Assembly: GCF_002632615.1 (NCBI RefSeq)
Contig: NZ_NITZ01000006.1
Location: 165,291 to 229,290, forward strand
Source: Xenorhabdus miraniensis
GTDB taxonomy: Bacteria > Pseudomonadota > Gammaproteobacteria > Enterobacterales > Enterobacteriaceae
DNA: 64,000 nt
Direction of reading: 5' to 3'
Part shown: piece after piece, positions 17,354 to 26,023 of the stretch
Layout: each line of letters opens with the position of its first letter
Position numbering within the stretch: the stretch's first letter is position 1
The notes under the pieces: model-generated
Seen by the model: the letters and a program-made list of their open reading frames with translations, nothing else
Told to the model about the DNA's origin: nothing
The model's database searches: none
Program-made: the position numbers and the translations under genes

Positions 17354-19141
17354 ATGAAAAATCGGAAGGAATCGCTATACCTACAAGAGCTGGCCTATCT
17401 GCGCGAAAAGATGAAGTTAGCCGCAGCCGAAAATCCGCATTTAGCCGAGTTTCTGGATCATCCCAATGACCCGGATATTCAGCGTTTACTGGAAGGTTTT
17501 TCGCTTCTGTCTTCAAACCTACTCAGCAAAATTGATGATACTTGTCCCGAAGTTTCCCATGAAATGCTCGGACGCATCTGGCCTCACACCTTACGCCCCG
17601 TACCACCGACAACGATCATTCAATTCACACCCCATCAGGGCATTCATCAAGGGGTGATAAATATTCCTCAGGGCACACCGATAACCGCAGCACAAGAGGA
17701 ACAGAGTTTACCGTTTCACACTTGCCGCCCCTTGCATATCGAGCCGTTTGTATTGCTGGATAAACAGATCCAAAAAACACGCGAATACAGCGATATTGTG
17801 CTGACGCTGCACCGGACAGGAAATACACCGGCAGTCTGGTCAGGCGGAAAGCTGCACTTCTTTTTGGGTACCGATCCACACCGGGCAGCACAATTAAGTT
17901 TGTGGTTGGATATGCACATTGAGTACTGCTACTGGCACACAACAGAGGACGAAAAAAGACTCAAAGGCAGTGATTTTCTGGGCTGGAGTGAGAATCTTCA
18001 GCAAACCCTATTGCCTACTGAAGTATTACCTTTCGATCGCCTACAACAGATGACCGAATATTACTGCCTGCCTCATGTATTCAATTTCATGACATTAGAT
18101 ATTAATGAACAACGGGATTTAGCGTTAAACCCGGATGGCACCTGTGAGCTGGTTATCCGTCTGCGTGGGGAGCTGCCGATAGATAATTTGGGCGATGCCT
18201 TCCAGTTGGGTTGTGTCCCGGCGGTGCACCTGATGCCGATGATTAGCCAACCTATTTCACTCACTCCCGATAATTCGTGTTATCCGCTACCGCTGGCAGA
18301 CACAGAGCGACTTTTCCGTATGCAAAGCATCCAAACCGCGAAGCAGCCCGGCGAGAAAGCCGCGAAGGGAAACGCCCCGCGGGGCAAACCGTGTCATTAC
18401 CTACCAATTGATCGGTTTCACGCCAAAAGTGACTGGCTACTGGATGTCGGTGACCCCGATAACGTCTATTTTCAAGCGCTGATAACCGACGATTTACTGG
18501 GGCGTCTCCATAATCAGATACACTTTTTCGGGATGGATGGAAAAGCCGCGAATACCCTGCCACCTCAGGCGGTGCGTGCTCACTTTACTGGCTACCATGT
18601 GCAGGCCATGAAGCTGGCTATCGGTGACATTACGCTCACACAAGAATCGGTGCCCGCCCATTTATACGCAAGCAATATTACATCGGTTTCCCCCGATTTT
18701 CCGCCAATGGTAATGGGAAAATCGGATTGGTCGCTGATCAACCTCTTAAACTGTCCGCCATTTTTGCTTTTTCATGCCGAATCACTGAAAGATTTTCTGC
18801 GTTTGTATGATTGTTATGCCGGGCATGATCGCGCCCTCAGCCGCCGGATGCAGCAGCATATCAATGGAATTGTCCGTGTTGACGCTCAGCCGAAAAGCCG
18901 CCTTGACAACACCCCATCGGGTCAGGGACGAGTGATTAATGGCTACATCTTGCACATCTACCTTGATCCGGCGTGTTATGAAAATGACGGTATCATGTAT
19001 CAATTCTGCCGGATGATTGACCAATTGCTGGCGTGCTTTGTCGTTCGGGATAATTACATCATGTTAGAAATTTATCGGCGGGATGAGAAGGCGATGTTAT
19101 GGCCGTTTCGCCAAAGGCTTGGACTACGCAGTGAAATGTAA
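17354..19141 (+). CDS. tssF: Type VI secretion baseplate protein TssF (VasA/ImpG)
   Basis: 595 residues, the normal length for the family. The N terminus (YLQELAYLREKMKLAAAENPHLAEFL, then DPDIQRLLEGFSLL) is the conserved TssF opening. TssF forms the baseplate wedge with TssG, TssE and TssK, on the cytoplasmic side of the inner membrane. None of those partners is in the window, so this copy is an orphan heading a VgrG island. The start ATG follows GAAGAG. Its stop overlaps the first possible start of vgrG, indicating co-transcription. It may be a customised baseplate part for this spike, or a leftover of a larger cluster. Confidence 0.88.
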   Translation: MKNRKESLYLQELAYLREKMKLAAAENPHLAEFLDHPNDPDIQRLLEGFSLLSSNLLSKIDDTCPEVSHEMLGRIWPHTLRPVPPTTIIQFTPHQGIHQGVINIPQGTPITAAQEEQSLPFHTCRPLHIEPFVLLDKQIQKTREYSDIVLTLHRTGNTPAVWSGGKLHFFLGTDPHRAAQLSLWLDMHIEYCYWHTTEDEKRLKGSDFLGWSENLQQTLLPTEVLPFDRLQQMTEYYCLPHVFNFMTLDINEQRDLALNPDGTCELVIRLRGELPIDNLGDAFQLGCVPAVHLMPMISQPISLTPDNSCYPLPLADTERLFRMQSIQTAKQPGEKAAKGNAPRGKPCHYLPIDRFHAKSDWLLDVGDPDNVYFQALITDDLLGRLHNQIHFFGMDGKAANTLPPQAVRAHFTGYHVQAMKLAIGDITLTQESVPAHLYASNITSVSPDFPPMVMGKSDWSLINLLNCPPFLLFHAESLKDFLRLYDCYAGHDRALSRRMQQHINGIVRVDAQPKSRLDNTPSGQGRVINGYILHIYLDPACYENDGIMYQFCRMIDQLLACFVVRDNYIMLEIYRRDEKAMLWPFRQRLGLRSEM

Positions 19142-19176
19142 TGCTATTAACGGAAACAGAAAAATCAGGAGAAATA

Positions 19177-21189
19177 ATGCTAAAAAGTGGATTACGTTTT
19201 CTTTGCCGTATAGGGAGCTTACCCGAAAATACCTTTGCTGTGGCTGATTTTACCCTGCGGGAAGGGCTTTCTGACCTTTTTACCCTGAACCTGACGCTGG
19301 TTCAGTCCCTGCCTGACAACCCCTTCAAACCGAAGCCAGATATTGATTTAACCGCACTGTTGATGCAGGACGCCGTATTACAGGTCTTCCACGGTGAAAC
19401 GGAGCAACGCAGAATCACCGGCATCATTTCCCATGCCGACTGGTGCGGCACCGATGGCAATAAAACTCGGTATACCTTCACCGTGCGCCCGCACCTCTGG
19501 CGGCTGACGCTCAATCAGGACAGTCATATTTATCACCGCCAGAGTGTGCCGGATATCATGAACTTGTTGCTGAAAAAACATAAAGTTCGCGCAGATTCCC
19601 AACTGGAAGATCCGCATCAGAACCGGGAATACACTACCCAGAAGCGAGAATCGGATTACGCTTTTTTCTGCCGTCTGGCAGCGGAAGAAGGCATCAGTTT
19701 CTGGTTTGAGGATGAGCAATTGTTTTTCAGTGACAGCCATCTCGGGATGACGGCCAACCTGCCTTTGCAATACCAGCCACAACCGGACACCGCCCACGGA
19801 CAGGATGTGATTTATCAGGTACGCCTTGGCGTGGGGATGGCCCCAAAGCGCAGCATCCACCGGGATTACAACCCGGACAGGCCGCTTTCTCAGGTATATC
19901 AACTGGAGAGCAGCCCTGAATATCAGGCAATGGGCACGCTGACGCCATATACCATTTACGAGAGTTATGGCCGTTTTCAGCGGGAGGCCGAAGGCAAACC
20001 CTTCGTCAAATATCGGCACGAAGTGTTGAAAAACCAGACTCAAAGTGGAAGCGGAAACAGTAACTGCATCAAACTGATGCCGGGTAAAATCTTCGAAATC
20101 GAAAATCATCCCCATGCTCCGCTCAATACCCGTTGGCAGATTGTCGGGATCAGTCATCATGGCCGCTGCCCACAGGCACTGGGAGACAATGGCGGCGAAG
20201 GCACAACACTGAGTAACGATTTCAGCTTTATTGATGGTTATGCTGACTGGCGGCCTCCTTTTCATTACAAACCACAGGCAGACGGTGATGAAAGTGCGAC
20301 CGTTGTCGGGCCGGAAGGGGAAGAAATTTTCGTCAACAAAGACGGCGCGATTAAAGTGCACTTTCATTGGAATCGCTATGATAAAGCCGATGACAGCGCC
20401 TCCTGTTGGGTTCGTGTTGCTCAGGGCTGGAACGGTAACGGTTTTGGTTTTATGGCGATACCGCGTATCGGGCAGGAAGTGATTGTTTCTTATCTCAACG
20501 GCGATATTGACCGCCCGATAGTCACCGGCTGCGTTTATAACGGCCTGAACCGTCCCCCACTGGATTTACCGGCCGCCAAGACCCGCACCACATTTAAGAC
20601 CAAAACCCATAAAGGGGAAGGCTTTAATGAATTGCGCTTTGAGGATGCCAAAGGCAGTGAGGAAGTGTTTATTCATGCGCAAAAAGATATGAAAAGCCAA
20701 GTACTCAATGACGAAACCAGCAATATTGGCCATAACCGCACACATCATATTAAAAATGATGCGCATTTACGCGTTGATAATGAATACCGTGTACAGGCAA
20801 ACAATGACATTTCTCTGTCAACCGGGCAAAAACTCCATATCAAGGCAGACGATGCTCTGCTTACACAAAGTGGCAATGAAATTCATCTGAGTTCCGGCGC
20901 TAAAGTTGTGATTGATGCGGGGTCTGAACTGACCATTCAGGCAGCAGGACATTTTCTGAAAATTGATGCTGGCGGGATCACTAGCAGCGCGGCTATTAAC
21001 TTTGGCAGTGGCGCACCGGGCAATGGCTCAGGCTGGGGCGGCAAGTTGCCGGATATACTGGATAAACTGTCACCCATTAATGTGGCTCAGGCAGAAAAAA
21101 TGGTTACCCCACCACCGGAAAAAATTTGCCTGTCCTGCTTAATGGAAGCGGCATCAACGGGGTCAGTGATGGTCATGAGGGGAGAATAA
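19177..21189 (+). CDS. vgrG: Type VI secretion spike protein VgrG (TssI)
   Basis: About 670 residues with the gp27/gp5 layout. The N-terminal half has base-like domains (FTLREGLSDLFTLNLTLVQS at the start, the DYAFFCRLAAEEGISFWFED segment near residue 165). The OB-fold follows with VHFHWNR and SCWVRVAQGWNGNGFGFMAIPRIGQEVIV. A beta-prism needle comes next. The short tail ends in a Cys-rich CLSCLMEAAS segment. No extra enzymatic domain is fused. I prefer ATG 19177 over 19141 because AGGAG lies 7 bases upstream and the family opening begins there. The DUF4123 gene downstream starts at its stop codon, the usual arrangement for an adaptor that loads an effector on the VgrG tip. Confidence 0.95.
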   Translation: MLKSGLRFLCRIGSLPENTFAVADFTLREGLSDLFTLNLTLVQSLPDNPFKPKPDIDLTALLMQDAVLQVFHGETEQRRITGIISHADWCGTDGNKTRYTFTVRPHLWRLTLNQDSHIYHRQSVPDIMNLLLKKHKVRADSQLEDPHQNREYTTQKRESDYAFFCRLAAEEGISFWFEDEQLFFSDSHLGMTANLPLQYQPQPDTAHGQDVIYQVRLGVGMAPKRSIHRDYNPDRPLSQVYQLESSPEYQAMGTLTPYTIYESYGRFQREAEGKPFVKYRHEVLKNQTQSGSGNSNCIKLMPGKIFEIENHPHAPLNTRWQIVGISHHGRCPQALGDNGGEGTTLSNDFSFIDGYADWRPPFHYKPQADGDESATVVGPEGEEIFVNKDGAIKVHFHWNRYDKADDSASCWVRVAQGWNGNGFGFMAIPRIGQEVIVSYLNGDIDRPIVTGCVYNGLNRPPLDLPAAKTRTTFKTKTHKGEGFNELRFEDAKGSEEVFIHAQKDMKSQVLNDETSNIGHNRTHHIKNDAHLRVDNEYRVQANNDISLSTGQKLHIKADDALLTQSGNEIHLSSGAKVVIDAGSELTIQAAGHFLKIDAGGITSSAAINFGSGAPGNGSGWGGKLPDILDKLSPINVAQAEKMVTPPPEKICLSCLMEAASTGSVMVMRGE

Positions 21190-21191
21190 TG

Positions 21192-21680
21192 ATGACCACC
21201 TTAAAGGAAAAATGGGCAAAATACCGGGAAACCTACCCGGAAATGAAGTTATATGCGTTGGTAGACGGTTTACAGTACGAGCGGTGCTTTGATGACGAAT
21301 TGACTTATCTTGAGGGGACGAATAATCCGCTGTTCCGGCAATTCCCGGATGCGGAAATCGCCTTTGCTGGGCCGTGGTTGTTTGATATGTGCCACGCCCC
21401 AGAATGGGAAGAAAAATTCTTACGGCTGGAAAGCGCAGCTCCTGCTGTTTCATGGTTGTATTCAACACTGTCATTGGACAAACTGACCCGCCATCTTGAA
21501 GCATATTTAAATATCCGATTAAAGACAGGTAAAACGGCGTTATTACGTTTTTACGATCCCCGCGTTCTGCATCAAATTCCAGATATTTTTACGCCAGAAC
21601 AGTTGACTGAATTCACAAAAGATATCGAAGAGTGGGGATATCAACTTGATAACAATCATCACGTTGTGAAAGGAAAATAA
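21192..21680 (+). CDS. DUF4123 effector adaptor/chaperone
   Basis: About 162 residues with the DUF4123 pattern: LYALVDGLQYE near the start, then AGPWLFD and TLSLDKLTRHLEAYLNIR, and LLRFYDPRVL toward the end. DUF4123 proteins (also called Tap or TEC) bind one specific effector and place it on the VgrG tip without being secreted. The gene sits between vgrG and the candidate effector at 21686. ATG 21189 and 21192 are both possible; the GGAG at 21181-21184 fits 21192 better. Confidence 0.88.
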   Translation: MTTLKEKWAKYRETYPEMKLYALVDGLQYERCFDDELTYLEGTNNPLFRQFPDAEIAFAGPWLFDMCHAPEWEEKFLRLESAAPAVSWLYSTLSLDKLTRHLEAYLNIRLKTGKTALLRFYDPRVLHQIPDIFTPEQLTEFTKDIEEWGYQLDNNHHVVKGK

Positions 21681-21685
21681 TAGCT

Positions 21686-23083
21686 ATGGACAAAAACAGT
21701 ATCGCTTCAGTCTTCTCAGATTTGAAAAACAAAGCCTCCAAAAGTATTGAGAAGGAAAAAAGTAAAGTTACCCATCCCACTAGCGTTCCTAACTGTTCGG
21801 GAAAAGTCGGTGATCCGGGCGTGAAATGTAATCAAAAATTCAGCCATCAGCTAAAATTACTGCCAATTGATAATCAGGTTAACGTGAGTAATGTGCCTTA
21901 TGCCTATATCTCCATCCCCGCCAGAGGGTTCGGAAAGACAAATGGAGCAGGAGAAACCGACCGTATCATGACCCGGCAGCCCGAAGAAATCACCGTACTG
22001 GTCGGCAAGCTGGCTAAAAGTTATGAAAGAAGGAAGGGGAACTTTGGCTCACTGAAAGAACTTGAAGAAAGAAAAATTAGCCTGATTACGAATACCAATG
22101 ACCCAACCACCGAGAAACCGTATATCAGCGGTTATGATTATATTACCGTGGCGGGCGCTAGAACAGCGCCTTGGGAAGCAAGTCTGGGATCAGTTAAGAG
22201 AACAGCTCAGCTAGAGTCATTTTTCAAAGAGTCACTGGGAAATCAATACCGTTTTATTAATTGTGGGTTACATCAGTTGCAGCTTTTTCCTAAAGCAAGT
22301 CAAGGCGACCTTTCTGTGCAACGTATTATGGTGGTCTTTCAGCAGGGATATACGCAAAAGGATATTGATATAATTAATCAATATACTAAAGCGTTAGGAA
22401 GTCGCATTGTCTATGTGAAAAATAAACAAGGGCTTATCGATTTTTTGAATCAAAGGAAGGAAAAGAAAAGACTTATTAAAGAGATGGTGTTTTTTTGTCA
22501 TGGCATTATTAATTATGCCACTTTTCATTATCAGGGAGAGGATGTCGAGGAAGGGCTTTTTGGACCAGAGGAGATTAAAAAGGTCTATGAATCAATATTT
22601 GATTTTGACGCTAAAATAACAACCTACGCTTGCCGTGCGGGAATTTCAGAGTCTGGAGGGGATTTTACAGGAAAGGATGCGGGGCAGGATAAAAGCCCGG
22701 CACAACAAATGGCGAATACCTGGGATGTTGAAGTCAAAGCATTTGAGAAGCGATCTATTTATACCATAGCCTATGGGACGGGAAAGGAAATTAAAGATGC
22801 GGAAAATTATGGGAAAGTGATAAGTAAATATTTAGCTGATATTGAAGTTTATAAAAAAGAGAAAGCAAAAGGCAATAAAAATTCAAAACCGCCAGAGAAA
22901 CCTAAAGATTATGACATAATGCAAAACCGTAATCGAGATTTGAAAGAAAGAGGGGATAATGAAAATAATGGTGGCGGACCTATTGCTCCAAATGGTTCTT
23001 GGCACTTACCTGGCACAGCAAAAACTCCAGAAGGATTGAAAGTTGGTCTGCAAAATTATAAACCTATGGAGTGGAACACATGA
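21686..23083 (+). CDS. Putative VgrG-delivered effector with a caspase-like His-Gly/Cys pair
   Basis: 465 residues, no family recognised with certainty. A hydrophobic strand leads into Cys-His-Gly (EMVFFCHGI, His272-Gly273), and a second leads into TTYACRAG (Cys316). This matches the clan CD cysteine-peptidase layout, where a strand ends in HG and another in AC; ACRAG resembles the caspase QACRG motif, and the spacing of 44 residues is normal. The first 60 residues are polar and contain two cysteines (37, 48). The tail beyond 370 is Lys/Asn-rich and probably flexible. It follows a DUF4123 adaptor and precedes a membrane-anchored protein, the classic effector-immunity position. Effector status is well supported by context; the protease activity is an inference from two motifs. 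Confidence 0.65.
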   Translation: MDKNSIASVFSDLKNKASKSIEKEKSKVTHPTSVPNCSGKVGDPGVKCNQKFSHQLKLLPIDNQVNVSNVPYAYISIPARGFGKTNGAGETDRIMTRQPEEITVLVGKLAKSYERRKGNFGSLKELEERKISLITNTNDPTTEKPYISGYDYITVAGARTAPWEASLGSVKRTAQLESFFKESLGNQYRFINCGLHQLQLFPKASQGDLSVQRIMVVFQQGYTQKDIDIINQYTKALGSRIVYVKNKQGLIDFLNQRKEKKRLIKEMVFFCHGIINYATFHYQGEDVEEGLFGPEEIKKVYESIFDFDAKITTYACRAGISESGGDFTGKDAGQDKSPAQQMANTWDVEVKAFEKRSIYTIAYGTGKEIKDAENYGKVISKYLADIEVYKKEKAKGNKNSKPPEKPKDYDIMQNRNRDLKERGDNENNGGGPIAPNGSWHLPGTAKTPEGLKVGLQNYKPMEWNT

Positions 23084-23709
23084 GGTTATGTAAACGAAAA
23101 TTACTCATAGTAATATTTATTTTAATAGTTTTAATTTCAGTTTTATCTGGAGCTTATTATATGAATACGCAAAAATATCAGATGGCAGTTAATGTTTCAG
23201 TGTATGATGAAAACTCTATAGACTTTCCGTCTAAAAAAACATGGTTTGATGCTAGTATGTGGTTGACAACATCTCAATATATTAAAGTCAATGATTTCTT
23301 CCTGATTAATAAAAAATTCCCTCCTATTGAAAATTTAAATACTGTATATGTAACGACAGAATTACAGTTTGCAATTGACAAGTCATCAAATAGCTTCCCT
23401 GAATTACAGGAGTTAAAAAATATGGATGTTTTGAAATTTTCTGATTTAATGGAAAATAAAACGAGCTATGAATACATATATAGTCAGTTTAATCAGAAAT
23501 CATTGAAACCAGAACAGGATATATTCCTTATTTCATTTTTGTATAATAGCAATAAATATGAAGTTAAAATGATAAGAGAAATATGTAATGGAAGTTATTT
23601 GTATAGTTCACTTGGTGGGATTTACAAAGAAGGTGGATGGCATAAAGCTAATAGGGATTTTTTGACATACAGAGATTACCTCGCAGGAAAGATTGATTCA
23701 TATAAATAA
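23080..23709 (+). CDS. Membrane-anchored protein, candidate immunity to the upstream effector
   Basis: About 209 residues when started at ATG 23080, which overlaps the effector stop as ATGA, so translation is coupled. A single hydrophobic helix (LLIVIFILIVLISVLSGAYY) lies at residues 7-27 after KRK, predicting an inner-membrane anchor with the rest in the periplasm. The remainder is AT-rich in codon use and matches no family I know. Position, coupling and topology suggest an immunity protein neutralising the effector at the periplasmic face. This is inference from context. Confidence 0.5.
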   Translation: MRLCKRKLLIVIFILIVLISVLSGAYYMNTQKYQMAVNVSVYDENSIDFPSKKTWFDASMWLTTSQYIKVNDFFLINKKFPPIENLNTVYVTTELQFAIDKSSNSFPELQELKNMDVLKFSDLMENKTSYEYIYSQFNQKSLKPEQDIFLISFLYNSNKYEVKMIREICNGSYLYSSLGGIYKEGGWHKANRDFLTYRDYLAGKIDSYK

Positions 23710-23809
23710 TAAATTTTAAAAACTATAGTTGCTGGATTTTCAATACAATGAAAAATATATTTCACCAGCAGCTATAGTGCTAACTATTATGATCGGAGAT
23801 ATCATAAAT

Positions 23810-24565
23810 ATGACGATAGAACTTAATGAAGATCAATGGAATATACTAAAAAAACATTCATTCAATGCTTATATTGATGAATTAGCAGCACATTGCAATG
23901 AATCTTATCACTATCTTGAAATAAAATTAGGTAAAGATGGCTTAAGAACCGCGCTGGAAAACGCAGTAGAAAAAGCAAAAAGCGACGGATTTGATCAACG
24001 CGGTGCTGTTCAGCTTTATATTGATATGTTTATTTTATTTGGTACGGAATTTCAGACTGACCCGCAATACACATGGATAAAAACAATCCTTGATAATCAT
24101 TCCCATCTTGGGCAATTAGAAAAAACAAGTCTGCTTTATCATAAAGTAACTCGATATTTGAATGAAGTACATGGCGAACAAGATGAGCACCTTAAAACCA
24201 GCATGCGTAAATTTCAAAATATCAATATTGAACGCTTAAATGTTCAATGGAATACCTATGAAAGCAATATGGATGAATTATTGAATTCCCTGTATCCACA
24301 AAAATATAAATATATAAAACAGGATGACATCAAGAAATCCATCCAGTTTGGTGTTGAAAAATCGAATCAGTATGGCATAGAAAATGCCAATAATTCGGCA
24401 TTTTTAACACTAACAATGTTTTTATTAGGGTATGAATTCGATCAGGATATTTTCTTGCCTCATTTAAATAAGAAATTGTTCAAACAATATTATTTCGACA
24501 CTGATTCACTAATCATAGAAATGGAAAAACAAGTCAAAGATTATTTGAAAACATTTCTTCAATAA
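23810..24565 (+). CDS. Conserved protein of unknown function in the VgrG island
   Basis: About 251 residues from ATG 23810 (MTIELNEDQWNIL); a longer frame from 23729 lacks a good ribosome site and starts with non-conserved sequence. It is soluble, mostly helical, with no signal peptide. It is followed 36 bases later by a PAAR gene. Its acidic N-terminal segment and the phrase GAVQLYIDMFILFGTEF suggest a helical adaptor-like protein. Role unknown; it could help load the PAAR tip or be a second immunity-like protein. Confidence 0.6.
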   Translation: MTIELNEDQWNILKKHSFNAYIDELAAHCNESYHYLEIKLGKDGLRTALENAVEKAKSDGFDQRGAVQLYIDMFILFGTEFQTDPQYTWIKTILDNHSHLGQLEKTSLLYHKVTRYLNEVHGEQDEHLKTSMRKFQNINIERLNVQWNTYESNMDELLNSLYPQKYKYIKQDDIKKSIQFGVEKSNQYGIENANNSAFLTLTMFLLGYEFDQDIFLPHLNKKLFKQYYFDTDSLIIEMEKQVKDYLKTFLQ

Positions 24566-24601
24566 CATAGAGATATTGTAACTGATTACGAGGAGATAAA
24601 T

Positions 24602-24865
24602 ATGTCAAATAAAGCCGTTATCCGCTTAAACGATACGACTGATCACGGTGGGAAAGTGATCACCGCTATTGATGGTTATGTTTATCAGGGAGTCCCTATT
24701 GCTGGCAAAGGTGATTTAGTTGCTTGCCCAAAATGTGAAGATACATTTCCGATAGTGGAAGGAAGTGAGACTTTAAAGTATCAGGGCAAACAGATTGCCT
24801 TGGAAGGTATGAGCACAGCTTGCGGGGCAACACTGATTGCCAGCCAGAAAAAGTTTCTCGCTTAA
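24602..24865 (+). CDS. PAAR-domain spike tip protein
   Basis: 87 residues, a stand-alone PAAR. It shows the two expected halves: NDTTDHGGKVITA with a CPKCE segment, and then GKQIALEGMSTACGATLI. PAAR proteins form a metal-bound cone on the VgrG tip and carry effectors. The start follows GAGGAG, 7 bases upstream. It closes the VgrG island. The lipoprotein at 16162-16443 contains a truncated relative of it. Confidence 0.9.
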   Translation: MSNKAVIRLNDTTDHGGKVITAIDGYVYQGVPIAGKGDLVACPKCEDTFPIVEGSETLKYQGKQIALEGMSTACGATLIASQKKFLA

Positions 24866-24921
24866 TGAGGAGCCAATTATTCCAGTCTATTTAAGACGAT
24901 GCTGACGCGTTACGCTTGTCT

Positions 24922-24965
24922 TCTCCGTTCTAGCAGGCTAATACATTAACCTGCTAGAACGGAGA
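24922..24965. repeat. Perfect long inverted repeat after the PAAR gene
   Basis: Arms of 16 bp (TCTCCGTTCTAGCAGG and its complement) flank a 12-base loop. It lies 57 bases past the PAAR stop. No T-run follows, so a standard terminator is not clear. It could be a terminator aided by Rho, a recombination site, or a mobile-element end. Confidence 0.75.
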
Positions 24966-25017
24966 GCCGAAAGAACACTTGCCAAAAAATCCATTTTTAT
25001 ATCGCTATATAAATATT

Positions 25018-25101
25018 TCACGGGATAACGGGATAAGTGATTTATTTATTATATATTTCATATTGTTACCCTATTCCACGTTATCCCAGCCTATCCCGTG
25101 A
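25018..25101. repeat. Nested inverted repeats with GGGATA motifs
   Basis: TCACGGGATA at 25018-25027 pairs with TATCCCGTGA at 25092-25101, and GGGATAA at 25030-25036 pairs with TTATCCC at 25081-25087. A further CGGGATAAC occurs near 25168. Such spaced motif copies next to a phage-primase remnant resemble binding sites of a phage or plasmid regulator or initiator. No protein is known for them here. Confidence 0.6.
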
Positions 25102-25223
25102 TATGACGTCACTATTTTTAATTCTTTTAAATTCAATTAATTATTACCTGCCAGAGAAAAATATTTTTCGGGATAACCTACACTGTCACAATATCACTTT
25201 ATTTTTTTAATCACTGTCCCGTC

Positions 25224-25643
25224 CTAAATAAAGTTGACATTTTCCTTCAAATATACTGGGAATAATGAGGTATTCCACCTGTCCATCATCAGGCGGTTAT
25301 GCACCAGATACCCGGCAAGATCATTAATTCTCATGACGTGTGCTTTATCGATATCGCAGTTGGGTCTGCCGTAGGTGTAAGGCTGAAAGCGTGAAAGCCC
25401 GTATTTCTGGATAAAATCACGGGTACGGGTGACAACCTGATACTTTTCCCGGTTCCCGATACCAAAATCAGCTAACCAGTCATTGAAACTTTGCTTTATC
25501 GCAGCATGACACGCTTCTTTATCCCCGCCCGTGATATGAGTCGCCAGCTCTCCGATGGTGAACGAAACCGCCCGTAGCCTGTAAGGAAGAGCAAGATTGC
25601 GGTAAATCCGAGCACTTTTGGAAGCAGATATCGTCGGACACAT
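25224..25643 (-). pseudogene. Remnant of a phage/plasmid primase-helicase type protein (DUF927-like C terminus)
   Basis: 139 residues. The segment from about residue 40 (CHAAIKQSFNDWLADFGIG, then RDFIQKYGLSRFQPY) resembles the C-terminal part of DUF927 proteins, where a helix before ERGGxG is followed by FIxxHGxSRF. The much larger ATPase part is missing, so this would be an N-terminally truncated leftover of a prophage or satellite. It separates the VgrG island from the eCIS operon. The family call is from pattern memory and is tentative. Confidence 0.45.
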
Positions 25644-26023
25644 GACTCACCATCTACAGCTATAAGACTTAATCACTTTAATCGTGTTTTTTATTAAATC
25701 CTGTTTTCACTATTAATACCTTACATCTTATCCACCAAATTATTTTTAATACATAGCCATTATTATTCGGCCGTAACTGACAAATTTATTTTTATTACAG
25801 AAAAATGAAATTGCATAAAAAGCAATTTGCATTATTGGCAATGTACTGATTATCGTTTTTTCGGCACGATGATTCTTGATGTACGTATGATATAGCCGCA
25901 TAAAAATATTTTCAGAATGATATACCTGTCATTTTGTGGCGGTAGCTTTGTCCAAATATATTGTCCTGCATCTTATTTTAATTGAAATCAATCATAACCA
26001 TTTTCATTTTAAAAGAGGCTATT
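25644..26023. other. Upstream region of the eCIS operon
   Basis: AT-rich and gene-free. It holds the ops-type element at 25938-25949 and must contain the operon promoter. I could not assign -35/-10 boxes with confidence. Confidence 0.6.
25938..25949 (+). promoter_or_regulatory. ops element (RfaH recruitment site) upstream of pvc1
   Basis: GGCGGTAGCTTT matches the ops consensus GGCGGTAGNNTN. It lies 75 bases before the pvc1 start, in the same direction. The ops site pauses RNA polymerase and recruits the NusG paralogue RfaH, which suppresses termination in long operons. A 20-kb eCIS operon fits this use; the related Serratia antifeeding prophage is known to depend on the RfaH-like AnfA1. Confidence 0.7.

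Larger units (their letters stand above)
24866..25223. other. Non-coding region between the VgrG island and a phage remnant
   Basis: It contains the long palindrome and GGGATA inverted repeats listed separately, and an 8-base TGACGTCA palindrome at 25104. No gene is seen. Confidence 0.6.

Noticed and set aside
19378..20367. 329-residue open frame antisense to vgrG
   Set aside because: It lies fully opposite a well-conserved VgrG, has no family features and no sensible context. It is a shadow of GC-richer codons.
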